This document shows, in pieces, positions 1 to 7,147 of a stretch of 10,080 bases of DNA (its first letter is position 1; every line of letters begins with the position of its first letter). The stretch is from positions 1 through 10,080 of the forward strand of contig URYU01000063.1 of the NCBI GenBank assembly GCA_900552155.1, read 5' to 3'. A program made the translations under genes and the position numbers. This DNA is from an uncultured Collinsella sp. Its GTDB lineage: Bacteria > Actinomycetota > Coriobacteriia > Coriobacteriales > Coriobacteriaceae. The notes under the pieces were generated by a model. That model saw only the letters and a list, made by a program, of their open reading frames with translations, had not been told where the DNA came from and did not search any database.

Positions 1-135
1 GTCTTCAATACAGAAAATATCAGTGCGGAATGTTTTGGGAGATAGCCCAAACAGCCCCGGCTGGGTCCTGTGTAGTCACCCCTTAGGCGGAACTCTCCTA
101 ATTATTTGGATGAGTCGTTTACTTACTTGTACTGT

Positions 136-168
136 TACCGCCTTCCCGCTCTTGTGGCGGTATTGTTT
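136..168 (+). terminator. Probable intrinsic terminator of an upstream transcript
   Basis: A perfect 7-bp inverted repeat, TACCGCC (136-142) and GGCGGTA (156-162), encloses a 13-base loop. It is followed by a T-rich run (TTGTTTGTT, 163-171). This fits a modest Rho-independent terminator for whatever lies left of the window and would insulate the regulator gene at 212. The stem is short and the T-run is interrupted by G, so the call is tentative. Confidence 0.4.
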
Positions 169-173
169 GTTCG

Positions 174-192
174 TATGTAATCGTTTGACATG
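174..192 (+). promoter_or_regulatory. Operator-like site upstream of the LacI regulator (autoregulation)
   Basis: TATGTAATCGTTTGACATG contains the core CGTTTGACAT, also found in the tandem sites at 1327-1361 in front of the GH32 operon. The central CG and flanking A/T with a GACA half are typical of LacI-family operators. It lies 19 bases before the regulator start and overlaps where RNA polymerase or the ribosome would load. That suggests the regulator represses itself. No convincing -35/-10 pair could be fixed for the regulator. Confidence 0.6.
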
Positions 193-211
193 TTGAGGGG
201 GGGAGGGTGCT

Positions 212-1222
212 ATGGCTCGCGAGAGTGCTCGTTCTAAGGATACGGCTAAGCCTGGCATCAAGGATGTTGCGGCGGTGGCGGGGGTTTCGCCTACTACGGT
301 ATCTCGTGTGCTTAATAATCGTGGCTATATTAGCCAAGAGCCCCGCGATAAGGTCCATGCCGCGATGAAGCGCATCAACTATACGCCCAACGATATCGCT
401 CGTGCCATGCTCAACGGCCGCCTGAATCTTATCGGTATGATCGTCCCCTATGTCAGCAGTCCGTTTCATGCCCAAGTGGTTCAAGTCATTGAGCATACCC
501 TGGCCGAAAACGGTTTTAAGATGCTGCTGTGCAATAGCGCCAATCGACCCGAGCTTGAGCGCTCTTATATCGACATGCTTCGACGCAATATGGTTGATGG
601 CGTCATCGTCAACTCGCTTAATATCGGTGCCGAGGCGTATGCCGAGATGGGCTTGAGTCTGGTTGGTATCGACTGCGACCTTGGCGAGGCCTCTGTTCAG
701 ATTGCGAGCGACAGCTATAGTATCGGCGAACTTGCCACGCGTCGCCTGATCAATGACGGGTGTTCGCGCATCCTGTGCCTGCGCAGCAATAGCCGCATGC
801 GCATGCCTGCCAATAAGCGTACCGATGCCTACCTCGATGTTGTTGAGCAGGCCGGTTTGCCCGCGCTTGTCCGTGAGGTCGAGTTCGTTAAGCCCGACGA
901 CGAAAAGAGCGCGGTCGTTGCGAAGATCCTCGATGAGAACCCCGATATTGACGGCATCTTTGCGGGAGACGACACGATGGCGGCCATCTGTCTCAACGTT
1001 ATGAAGCAGCGAGGCTTGAGCGCTCCGGGCGATATTAAGGTCGTGGGCGCGGATGGTGCCCGCCGCACTATGACGTTTATGCCTGACTTAACAACCGTAC
1101 GCCAAGATATCGATCGCATCGGAGAGCTCGCGGCGCAATCCATCATTGCTCTTATTAACGGCGAAAAGCCCGAATCGAATATCAAGCTCCCCGTTGAACT
1201 CATTGAGGGTAAAACCGCGTAG
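212..1222 (+). CDS. scrR: LacI-family transcriptional regulator of the sucrose/fructan locus
   Basis: This 336-residue protein is full length for the LacI/GalR family. The N-terminal helix-turn-helix lies at about residues 16-36 (IKDVAAVAGVSPTTVSRVLN), followed by the hinge region (NYTPNDIARAM, about 57-67). The rest is a periplasmic-binding-protein-like effector domain beginning NLIGMIVPYVSSPFHAQ and including DGIFAGDDTMA and the TTVRQD signature near the C-terminus. The start is set by a strong GGGAGGG ribosome site at 201-207. It would bind DNA as a dimer and respond to a sugar or sugar phosphate. Its partners are the operators at 174-192 and 1276-1361, which share one motif, and the adjacent GH32 and PTS genes suggest a sucrose/fructo-oligosaccharide-derived inducer. 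Family assignment is secure; the sucrose role and symbol are inferred from context. Confidence 0.9.
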   Translation: MARESARSKDTAKPGIKDVAAVAGVSPTTVSRVLNNRGYISQEPRDKVHAAMKRINYTPNDIARAMLNGRLNLIGMIVPYVSSPFHAQVVQVIEHTLAENGFKMLLCNSANRPELERSYIDMLRRNMVDGVIVNSLNIGAEAYAEMGLSLVGIDCDLGEASVQIASDSYSIGELATRRLINDGCSRILCLRSNSRMRMPANKRTDAYLDVVEQAGLPALVREVEFVKPDDEKSAVVAKILDENPDIDGIFAGDDTMAAICLNVMKQRGLSAPGDIKVVGADGARRTMTFMPDLTTVRQDIDRIGELAAQSIIALINGEKPESNIKLPVELIEGKTA

Positions 1223-1275
1223 TTCATCCCGTGCCAAAAGAATTCCTCAAACACCTCTGATGACCGTTCGCCGGC

Positions 1276-1293
1276 ATATGTCAACCGTTTGCC
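1276..1293 (+). promoter_or_regulatory. Distal operator-like site for the LacI regulator
   Basis: ATATGTCAACCGTTTGCC is near-palindromic about the central CG (TGTCAACC against a right half GTTTGCC). Its reverse complement, GGTTGACATAT, matches the tandem sites about 50 bases downstream. Its distance from the promoter would suit looping or cooperative binding with the proximal sites. This is inferred from motif similarity only. Confidence 0.5.
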
Positions 1294-1326
1294 GACGACT
1301 GGAACTGCAAAAAGACGTATTGGTGT

Positions 1327-1363
1327 GAAAACGTTTGACATATGAAAACGATTGACATATCTT
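1327..1363 (+). promoter_or_regulatory. Promoter of the GH32-PTS operon with two tandem overlapping operators
   Basis: Two 18-base sites, GAAAACGTTTGACATATG (1327-1344) and GAAAACGATTGACATATC (1344-1361), are 16/18 identical and spaced 17 bases apart. The TTGACA of the first (1335-1340) makes a perfect -35 box. A 17-base spacer leads to TATCTT (1358-1363) as the -10 box, so one operator covers the -35 and the other covers the spacer and -10. A repressor bound here would block RNA polymerase directly. The transcript would begin near 1370, leaving a leader of about 37 bases before the ATG at 1407. Confidence 0.75.
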
Positions 1364-1406
1364 GCAGTTGTACCGAGTTAGTATCTCGTGAGAAAGGAAG
1401 TCTCGG

Positions 1407-2789
1407 ATGCACAAGGTGTATTACCAGCCTGAGGGAATTTGGGTAGGCGACATCATGCCGTACGGCGAGGACGGCACGTTCTATCTCTATCATCAGCGTG
1501 ACACGCGAAACCCCGGACCTTTCGGAGAGCCGTTTGGCTGGGCACTCGCGACAACCAAGGACTTCGTCAATTACAAAGACTTTGGCGAGAGCCTTGAGCG
1601 TGGCGGCGACGAGGAAGTCGACCAGTATGTTTATGCCGGCACGGTGTTTAAGGTGGGCGACAAGTACCATGCGCTCTACACTGGTTGCAATCGCGATAAG
1701 GTCCGCGCACGCTTGATGAAGCAGGTTCTTCTTCACGCAACGAGTGACGACGCCGTCAAGTGGGAGAAGAACATCGCCGAGACGCTGCTTCCGCCCCAGG
1801 AGGGGTACGATGACCGCAACTGGCGCGATCCCTTTGTACTTTGGGATGAGGAGAACGAAGAGTACATGCTCATTCTCGGCACGCGTGTGGGCGAGGACAA
1901 GCGTCTGATGACCGGTCGTCTGGTCAAGTTCACCTCCAAGGACCTGGATACCTGGGAGTTCCAGGGCGACTGGTGGAATCCGGGCTTGTACACCATGTTC
2001 GAGATGCCAGATCTCTTTAAGATGGGCGACTGGTGGTATCTGGTGTTCTCCGAGTACAGTGATGGCAACAAGACCCGTTATCGCATGTCTCGCTCCATCA
2101 ACGGTCCTTGGATCACTCCTGCGGACGATTCCTTCGATGGCCGCGCGTACTATGCCGCGCGTACCGCATTTGATGGCGAGCGCCGCGTTCTCTTTGGTTG
2201 GGTTCCTACGCGTGACGAGGGCGGCGACCCCAGCTCTTACCTATGGGGTGGCACCTTTATGCCTCTCGAGATCGTTCAGCGTGCCGACGGAACGCTTGGC
2301 ACCAAGCTCCCCGACAGCATGCTTGGCGCCTTTGGCGAGGCTAAGGCAGTCGAGGCCTTTGAGCTTTCCTGCGAGTCGGGCAAGGTCGAGCAGGTGCTCG
2401 CCGCGGATGCCGGTTCCACCTATATGCTCGACGCCGACATCGAGCTCGCCGGTGACGCTGCCGGCTTCTCGGTGAAGCTTGCCGAGGACGCCGAGTCCGG
2501 TCTTGCCTACGAGTTCCGCGCCAACCTGCGCGAGAGCAAGCTCGAGTTTACGGCGGCCCCCCAGTATCCGTGGTTCCAGGTCAACAACATGGGCCTCGAG
2601 CGTCCGTTGTTCTTTAAGGGCGAGGGCACTCATCATGTGCGCCTGGTCGTTGACGACGATATCGCGACCATCTTTGTCGATGATGTTGCGCTTAACGCTC
2701 GCTTCTGCAATAAGCAGGGCCAGGGTGTGGCGCTGACGGTCACCGACGGTACGCTCAAGTGCGTAAATGCAACGATCGCGTCTCTGTAA
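1407..2789 (+). CDS. Divergent GH32-family glycosidase (beta-fructosidase-like), intracellular
   Basis: This 460-residue protein has an N-terminal five-bladed beta-propeller of the GH32 type (about residues 1-310) and a C-terminal beta-sandwich (about 315-460). The usual nucleophile motif WMNDPNG is replaced by WVGDIMPY, but the aspartate is kept (D15). The transition-state stabiliser sits in WRDP (D141) and the acid/base candidate in FEMPDLF (E199). All three carboxylates are therefore present, and it should be an active enzyme. There is no signal peptide, so it acts in the cytoplasm, presumably on a sugar or sugar phosphate delivered by the PTS permease encoded just downstream. An AAAGGAAG ribosome site (1393-1400) supports the ATG start. 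It is first in the operator-controlled operon. The exact substrate cannot be read from sequence: sucrose-6-P, a phosphorylated short fructo-oligosaccharide, or another fructoside are all possible. Confidence 0.8.
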   Translation: MHKVYYQPEGIWVGDIMPYGEDGTFYLYHQRDTRNPGPFGEPFGWALATTKDFVNYKDFGESLERGGDEEVDQYVYAGTVFKVGDKYHALYTGCNRDKVRARLMKQVLLHATSDDAVKWEKNIAETLLPPQEGYDDRNWRDPFVLWDEENEEYMLILGTRVGEDKRLMTGRLVKFTSKDLDTWEFQGDWWNPGLYTMFEMPDLFKMGDWWYLVFSEYSDGNKTRYRMSRSINGPWITPADDSFDGRAYYAARTAFDGERRVLFGWVPTRDEGGDPSSYLWGGTFMPLEIVQRADGTLGTKLPDSMLGAFGEAKAVEAFELSCESGKVEQVLAADAGSTYMLDADIELAGDAAGFSVKLAEDAESGLAYEFRANLRESKLEFTAAPQYPWFQVNNMGLERPLFFKGEGTHHVRLVVDDDIATIFVDDVALNARFCNKQGQGVALTVTDGTLKCVNATIASL

Positions 2790-2834
2790 TGGCAACGAAC
2801 CGTTTTATGATTTAGAAAAGGAATGGAGAGGAAC

Positions 2835-4286
2835 ATGGACTACAAGGCAGTGTCCCAGCAAGTCGTCGACAACGTCGGCGGACTGGAGAACATCGAGGGC
2901 GCCACGCATTGCGTGACCCGTCTGCGTCTGGTGCTCAAGGATACGAGCAAATACAACAAGGCCGAGCTCGAGAACATCGATGGCGTCAAGGGCGTGCTGT
3001 ACAACAGCGGCCAGCTCATGATCATCTTCGGTACCGGTACCGTCAACAAGGTTTACGATGAGTTTATGGCTCTGACGGGCGTTAAGGAGATCAGTGCTTC
3101 CGAGGTCAAGGGCGCCGAGGCGGACAAGAAGGGCAAGTTCTTCTCGGTCCTCAAGGTATTTTCGGACATCTTTATCCCCATCATTCCCGCCTTCGTCGGC
3201 GCTGCTATCATCATCGGCCTTAAGTCGCTGATCGTTGCCAACGGCCTCTTCGGCATGGAGGGCAGCCTCGCCGATCACAGCGAGTTCCTCAAGAACCTCG
3301 CAAGCTTCTTTGCCATTATCGCCACCACGTTCGACTACCTGCCTGTCCTGGTTATGTATAGCGCGGTCAAGCGTTTTGGCGGCAACCCGATCCTGGGCAT
3401 CCTCGTCGGTATCGTCATGGTTCACCCGAGCCTTATGAACCGTAACACGTTCGTTATGGACCCGACGGGTGCTGAGTACTGGAACTTCGGTCCGCTCTCC
3501 ATCCCCATGGTTGCTTTCCAGGGCGGCGTGTTCCCTGCAATCCTGACTGCCTGGTTTATGGCCAAGGTCGAAAAGATTGCCCAGAAGTACATCCCCGAGG
3601 TCGTCTCGTTCGTCTTTGTCCCGACCGTTACCCTGATTCTTGCTAACGTCGCTCTGTTCACCGTGTTCGGCCCGCTCGGCAACCTGATCGGCGACGTCCT
3701 CGCTGGCGTAATCGATGTCCTGTACAACAGGATGGGCGTCTTTGGTGCCTTTGTCTTCGCCGCGTTCCTGCAGCCGCTCGTCGTTACCGGTACGCATCAG
3801 ATCATCCAGGGTATCGAGGCAAACCTCGTTGCCACGACTGGCTTCAACTACATCCAGGCCATCTGGTCGGTTTCCATCATCGCCCAGGGCGGCGGCGCCA
3901 TCGGTATGTACCTCATTCACAAGAAGCACTCCAAAGAGCGCAACATCTGCATGTCGTCCTTTATCCCGACGCTGGTCGGAATCTCCGAGCCCGCTATCTT
4001 TGCTGCAAACATGCGCTATTCGATCATCCCGTTCATCTGCGCTTGCATCGGTGCAGGCTGCGGCGGTGCCTTCGTCAAGCTCTTTGAGGTGCGCGCTATC
4101 GGTCAGGGTCTGACCGGCGTGCTTGGCCTGCTCATCGTCACGCCCGAGACCCTCGTGTGGTATGTGGCTGGCAATCTCATCGCCTTTATCGTGCCGATCG
4201 TCTTGATCTTTGCCTACAACAAGGCAAAGGGCGTGCCGACCACCGATGAAGAGGGCGCTGGCGCTGGCTTCGACGTTAGCTTCTAG
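2835..4286 (+). CDS. scrA: PTS sucrose-type EIIBC permease
   Basis: This 483-residue membrane protein begins with an EIIB domain (about residues 1-85). The phosphorylation cysteine is C26, in GATHCVTRLRL. A charged linker leads into a polytopic EIIC domain (about 105-470) with many hydrophobic helices. EIIC carries the conserved GISEPAIF substrate-site motif near residue 382 and the MVHPSLMN segment typical of sucrose/trehalose-family permeases. It takes up the sugar and phosphorylates it during transport. The chosen ATG at 2835 has a well-placed GGAG (2825-2828); an in-frame ATG at 2823 adds four residues but has its purine tract directly abutting the start. No EIIA domain is present, so a separate glucose-type EIIA must donate phosphate. 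The gene follows the GH32 gene by 45 bases and precedes the sucrose-6-P hydrolase. Sucrose is the best guess; fructo-oligosaccharides are possible. Confidence 0.88.
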   Translation: MDYKAVSQQVVDNVGGLENIEGATHCVTRLRLVLKDTSKYNKAELENIDGVKGVLYNSGQLMIIFGTGTVNKVYDEFMALTGVKEISASEVKGAEADKKGKFFSVLKVFSDIFIPIIPAFVGAAIIIGLKSLIVANGLFGMEGSLADHSEFLKNLASFFAIIATTFDYLPVLVMYSAVKRFGGNPILGILVGIVMVHPSLMNRNTFVMDPTGAEYWNFGPLSIPMVAFQGGVFPAILTAWFMAKVEKIAQKYIPEVVSFVFVPTVTLILANVALFTVFGPLGNLIGDVLAGVIDVLYNRMGVFGAFVFAAFLQPLVVTGTHQIIQGIEANLVATTGFNYIQAIWSVSIIAQGGGAIGMYLIHKKHSKERNICMSSFIPTLVGISEPAIFAANMRYSIIPFICACIGAGCGGAFVKLFEVRAIGQGLTGVLGLLIVTPETLVWYVAGNLIAFIVPIVLIFAYNKAKGVPTTDEEGAGAGFDVSF

Positions 4287-4325
4287 TTGAGCCGTTCAGT
4301 GTAATCTGAGGATAAGTCCATTTGA

Positions 4326-4363
4326 GGAAGGGCGTTCGACTCGTGTGAGTCGAGCGTCCTTCC
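4326..4363 (+). other. Strong intercistronic hairpin between EIIBC and the hydrolase
   Basis: GGAAGGGCGTTCGACTC (4326-4342) pairs with GAGTCGAGCGTCCTTCC (4347-4363) around a four-base GTGT loop. This gives a 17-bp stem with two G-U wobbles and no mismatch. No T-run follows (CTATAGACG), so it is not a classical terminator. It ends only 18 bases before the hydrolase ATG, whose ribosome site (GAGAAAG) is weak. The likely roles are protecting the 3' end of the upstream message, partial termination, or setting the expression ratio between permease and hydrolase. Confidence 0.7.
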
Positions 4364-4381
4364 CTATAGACGAGAAAGTCA

Positions 4382-5830
4382 ATGGCGATGTTAAATCAAA
4401 AAAACAAGGTGATGCGTGCGGACTATGAGCAGTGGCGAGCTGGACAGGATGAGACGGCGGCTCGCATCGCGTCCGACCCCGATAGGCTTCTGTTCCATGT
4501 GGAGCCTGAGCTTGGCTGGCTCAATGACCCCAACGGTTTGGTGCAGATTGGTGATATATATCACATCTATCATCAATACGATCCGTTCGATGCTGCGCAT
4601 GGCGGTCCAGTGCTTTGGAACCATCTGACGACAAAGGATTTTGTGACGTACGAGAATCACGGCCCAGCGCTGTTCCCCGATTCCGATTTGGATTCGAACG
4701 GAGCGTATTCTGGTTCTGCCTTTGTACGTGATGGCAAGATTCACTACTTCTATACCGGCAACGTCAAGCATTTTGACCGCGATGATTACGACTACGTGTT
4801 GACGGGCCGTGAGCAAAACCAGATTCATATGGTTGCCGAGAATCCCGATGAATTGGGCGAGAAGTGCATAGCTGTTGGACCGGCCGATTACCCCGACGAT
4901 ATCGGTACGCACGTGCGCGACCCCAAGATCCTTGAACACGACGGTATCTACTACATGGTTCTGGGCGCTCGCACGAAAGACGACCGCGGCTGCGTGCTTG
5001 TCTATACCTCGCGCAATCTTGAGGACTGGAGCTATGCGACGCGCATTGAGCTGGGCGAGAAGTTTGGCTTTATGTGGGAGTGCCCCGATCTGTTTGAGCT
5101 CGATGGTGAGCTTGTTCTCGTTTGCTGTCCGCAGGGTGTGCCTGCTGATGGTTGGCGTTACCGCAATCCGCATCAGTGCGTGTGGTTCCCCATCGGGGCC
5201 GATTGGGAGGCGCCGAGCTTTAAAATCGTCGGGCAGGGCATGCCCCCGATGGTCGATGCCGGTTTTGATTTCTATGCTCCGCAGTCCTTTGAGGATGCTG
5301 CAGGCCGGCGTTTGATGATCGGATGGTCGGGTTGCCCCGATGCGACGGCAGAAAACCCGACGGTTGCGCGCGGGTGGCAGTGCGCGTTGACGGTGCCGCG
5401 AGAGCTGAGCATGCGCGATGGTAAGCTCTGCCAGCAGCCGGTGCACGAGATTGAGAGGATGCGCGGCGACTGCGTTCGCGCGACAGGCGGTGAAACCGTT
5501 GAGGAGCCGGGCCGCCTGTTTGATCTTGTGGTTTCCTGTGAGGGCGCCAAGATGGTCGAGCTCGAAATCCGCAAGGGTGTCTTTGTGTGCTATGCAGACG
5601 GGATGCTTACCCTCGACATGGGTGACGAAGGCTATGGGCGCGACCAGAGGTCGATCGAGCTCAGCGAGCTTCGCGACCTGCGCGTGCTTTCGGACACTAC
5701 GATGGTCGAGATTTTTGCAAATGGCGGCGAGGCGGCACTTACGAGCCGTACCTATTCGCCGGCGGTTCCGGCGATGGAGCTGCACGCCGAGGGCGCGGCA
5801 TCGATGAATTTCTACCGCCTCGTGCATTAA
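4382..5830 (+). CDS. scrB: Sucrose-6-phosphate hydrolase (GH32 beta-fructofuranosidase)
   Basis: This 482-residue protein has the usual length for ScrB-type invertases. It hydrolyses sucrose-6-phosphate to glucose-6-phosphate and fructose in the cytoplasm. All GH32 hallmarks are visible: WLNDPNG with nucleophile D49, the YSGSAF motif (about 109-114), HVRDPKI with stabiliser D180, and WECPDLF with acid/base E233. A C-terminal beta-sandwich follows the propeller. There is no signal peptide. It is the last gene of the LacI-controlled operon, after the PTS permease. The ATG at 4382 is used; its ribosome site (GAGAAAG, about 4371-4377) is weak and lies just after the strong hairpin at 4326-4363, so translation may be tuned. 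The pair with the divergent GH32 at 1407 suggests a division of labour between substrates. Confidence 0.92.
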   Translation: MAMLNQKNKVMRADYEQWRAGQDETAARIASDPDRLLFHVEPELGWLNDPNGLVQIGDIYHIYHQYDPFDAAHGGPVLWNHLTTKDFVTYENHGPALFPDSDLDSNGAYSGSAFVRDGKIHYFYTGNVKHFDRDDYDYVLTGREQNQIHMVAENPDELGEKCIAVGPADYPDDIGTHVRDPKILEHDGIYYMVLGARTKDDRGCVLVYTSRNLEDWSYATRIELGEKFGFMWECPDLFELDGELVLVCCPQGVPADGWRYRNPHQCVWFPIGADWEAPSFKIVGQGMPPMVDAGFDFYAPQSFEDAAGRRLMIGWSGCPDATAENPTVARGWQCALTVPRELSMRDGKLCQQPVHEIERMRGDCVRATGGETVEEPGRLFDLVVSCEGAKMVELEIRKGVFVCYADGMLTLDMGDEGYGRDQRSIELSELRDLRVLSDTTMVEIFANGGEAALTSRTYSPAVPAMELHAEGAASMNFYRLVH

Positions 5831-5889
5831 CCGTGCATGGGGCACGATTGGACTTGCTGGGCGGAATGTGTTGCAGTTGCCGCAGCGAA

Positions 5890-5918
5890 CTACCGTTTAT
5901 CGCGTATAGCTACCGTTT
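5890..5918 (+). repeat. Tandem CTACCGTTT direct repeats upstream of the degV promoter
   Basis: CTACCGTTT occurs at 5890-5898 and again at 5910-5918, exactly 20 bases apart. That is about two helical turns, placing the copies on the same DNA face. The pair lies directly upstream of the -35 region of the degV promoter. This geometry is typical of paired binding sites for an activator or repressor, but no regulator can be named. Confidence 0.5.
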
Positions 5919-5927
5919 GCGGGATAA

Positions 5928-5956
5928 GTAACACTCATTTATAAACCGTGTAAAAT
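5928..5956 (+). promoter_or_regulatory. Probable promoter of the degV-type gene
   Basis: GTAACA (5928-5933) and TAAAAT (5951-5956) are separated by 17 bases. The -10 is good (5/6) and the -35 is fair (4/6). Transcription would start near 5963, giving a long leader of about 145 bases before the ATG at 6107. The leader contains the hairpin at 5978-6026. Confidence 0.5.
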
Positions 5957-5977
5957 CTCAGCCAAGCACGGAGTTTT

Positions 5978-6026
5978 CCAGGGAGACGCTGTCCTTTGTT
6001 GTGTGCAAGGGGCGGCGTCTCTTTGG
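5978..6026 (+). other. Long G-U-rich hairpin in the 5' leader of degV
   Basis: Bases 5978-5998 pair with 6006-6026 around a 7-base loop (TTGTGTG). The stem is 21 bp with no mismatch, but five pairs are G-U wobbles. Wobbles form only in RNA transcribed from the + strand, which supports a functional leader structure and fits the promoter just upstream. The stem ends in TCTCTTTGG, so it could also act as a weak terminator or attenuator. I do not recognise it as a known riboswitch. Confidence 0.6.
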
Positions 6027-6106
6027 CGCTTGGAGGCCGTTGCGCAACAGTGCGGCGGCGCGTGTCATGTATTGAAAAACCAACGTTGAGATGGGTCGTG
6101 ATAATA

Positions 6107-6961
6107 ATGGGCAAGTACGTAATCGTGGTTGAGTCTGGTTCGGATGTGACGCCGGAGCTTTGCGAACGCTACGGCATCGTGCGCGTGCCCATGCATGTCA
6201 CGATTGGTGACGAGACCGTCGAGGACGGCTCGATCGATCCGCTCGAGATTTATTCGCGCTGCAACGAGTTTGGCGTGATGCCCAAGACCAGTGGCTGTGC
6301 GCCTGCGGATTTCGCTCACGTGTATGACCGCATTCATGCCGAGCAGCCCGACGCGACTATTCTGCATCTCGCGTATTCCGAGGCCACGACCTGCTCGCAT
6401 CAATCATCGAAGATCGCCGCCAAGGGTCGCGACTACGTTTACTCCATGGACACGCGTTTTGTCTCGGTGGGCCAGTCGCTCGTTGTCGTCGAGACCGCCA
6501 AATACATCGAGGCTCACCCCGATGCCACCGTCGACGAGATCTTTGCAGTTACGAACTCCGTCATGGACCGTGTGCTGCTGGGCTTTGTTCCTACCGACCT
6601 AGCCTTCCTTAAGGCAGGCGGTCGTCTGTCCAACGTGGCATTCCTTGGCGCCCACCTGCTCAAGATTAAGCCCTGCATTGAGGTAACGGGCGGTAAGTTT
6701 GTGGCGACCAAGAAGTTCCGCGGCTCTATGCTCAAATGCGCCCGCGCCTTTATTGACCACATGGTTGCGAAGGGCGAGATTGACTACTCGCACATTGGCC
6801 TGGCGTATTCGGTAGGTCTTTCCCAGGAGCTGCGCGACGACATGGAAGTCTATGCGTACGACCTGGGCTTTAAGGACGTTACCTGGACTCAGGTCGGCGG
6901 TGTCATCTCGAGCCATTGCGGCCCGACCGCCTTCGGTGCGGTGCTCACGCTTAAAGCGTAA
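6107..6961 (+). CDS. degV: DegV family protein (FakB-type fatty-acid-binding protein)
   Basis: This 284-residue protein is typical for DegV. Proteins of this family hold a single fatty acid; in Firmicutes the FakB members present it to the kinase FakA for acyl-phosphate formation and phospholipid synthesis. Visible motifs are VESGSDVTPEL (8-18), KTSGCAP (60-66, the lid/TSQPSP equivalent), YSEATTCS (90-97), the AGGRLS loop (170-175) and a C-terminal SSHCGPTAFG with H270. These correspond to the residues contacting the fatty-acid carboxylate in FakB. It is soluble and cytoplasmic. The frame is open upstream to about 5996, but the conserved family start fits ATG 6107; the ribosome site is poor. 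It appears monocistronic, with its own promoter and a terminator at 6993. No FakA kinase is in view, so the metabolic role here is inferred from the family. Confidence 0.9.
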   Translation: MGKYVIVVESGSDVTPELCERYGIVRVPMHVTIGDETVEDGSIDPLEIYSRCNEFGVMPKTSGCAPADFAHVYDRIHAEQPDATILHLAYSEATTCSHQSSKIAAKGRDYVYSMDTRFVSVGQSLVVVETAKYIEAHPDATVDEIFAVTNSVMDRVLLGFVPTDLAFLKAGGRLSNVAFLGAHLLKIKPCIEVTGGKFVATKKFRGSMLKCARAFIDHMVAKGEIDYSHIGLAYSVGLSQELRDDMEVYAYDLGFKDVTWTQVGGVISSHCGPTAFGAVLTLKA

Positions 6962-6992
6962 GGCCTGGCGTCTATCGATTTCTATTGCCTCG

Positions 6993-7031
6993 GCGGCGGG
7001 CGGGTTGCGACAACCTTCCCGCCGCTCTTGC
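6993..7031 (+). terminator. Terminator after the degV gene
   Basis: Bases 6993-7007 (GCGGCGGGCGGGTTG) pair with 7011-7025 (CAACCTTCCCGCCGC) over a CGA loop. The stem is 15 bp with one mismatch and one wobble, and is very GC-rich. It is followed by TCTTGCG, a poor T-run. Position after the stop codon and before the next promoter supports a terminator. Confidence 0.65.
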
Positions 7032-7070
7032 GTAGGGCCAAATAGGACAATCCAATTGACCGCTAAACCG

Positions 7071-7098
7071 TTTCGCCATCATGCATATGGGCTAGAAT
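7071..7098 (+). promoter_or_regulatory. Possible promoter of pflA
   Basis: TAGAAT (7093-7098) is a good -10 box. The only -35 candidate at suitable spacing, TTTCGC (7071-7076), is weak, so an activator may be needed. A better TTGACC (7056-7061) is 31 bases from the -10, too far to pair with it. A start near 7105 would give a leader of about 43 bases. Confidence 0.35.
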
Positions 7099-7147
7099 GA
7101 CTCTGGCATTTATGTAGCTAAAACCAATGAGAGGCAAGGTAGCGGGA

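Noticed and set aside
2805..3929. A 374-codon - strand frame opposite the PTS permease
   Set aside because: The product is a low-complexity charged sequence with no family resemblance; it is an antisense shadow of the permease.
4391..5845. A 484-codon open frame on the - strand covering the whole sucrose-6-P hydrolase gene
   Set aside because: It mirrors the codon bias of the real GH32 gene, shows no recognisable domain, and the + strand product has all catalytic motifs.
5832..5846. CGTGC-ATGGG-GCACG hairpin just after the hydrolase stop as a terminator
   Set aside because: The stem is only 5 bp and no T-run follows, so it is too weak to call.
5996..6106. N-terminal extension of the DegV protein by 37 residues
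   Set aside because: It is Arg/Cys-rich and unlike the family start, and it overlaps the RNA hairpin. The conserved sequence begins at MGKYVIVVESGSD.
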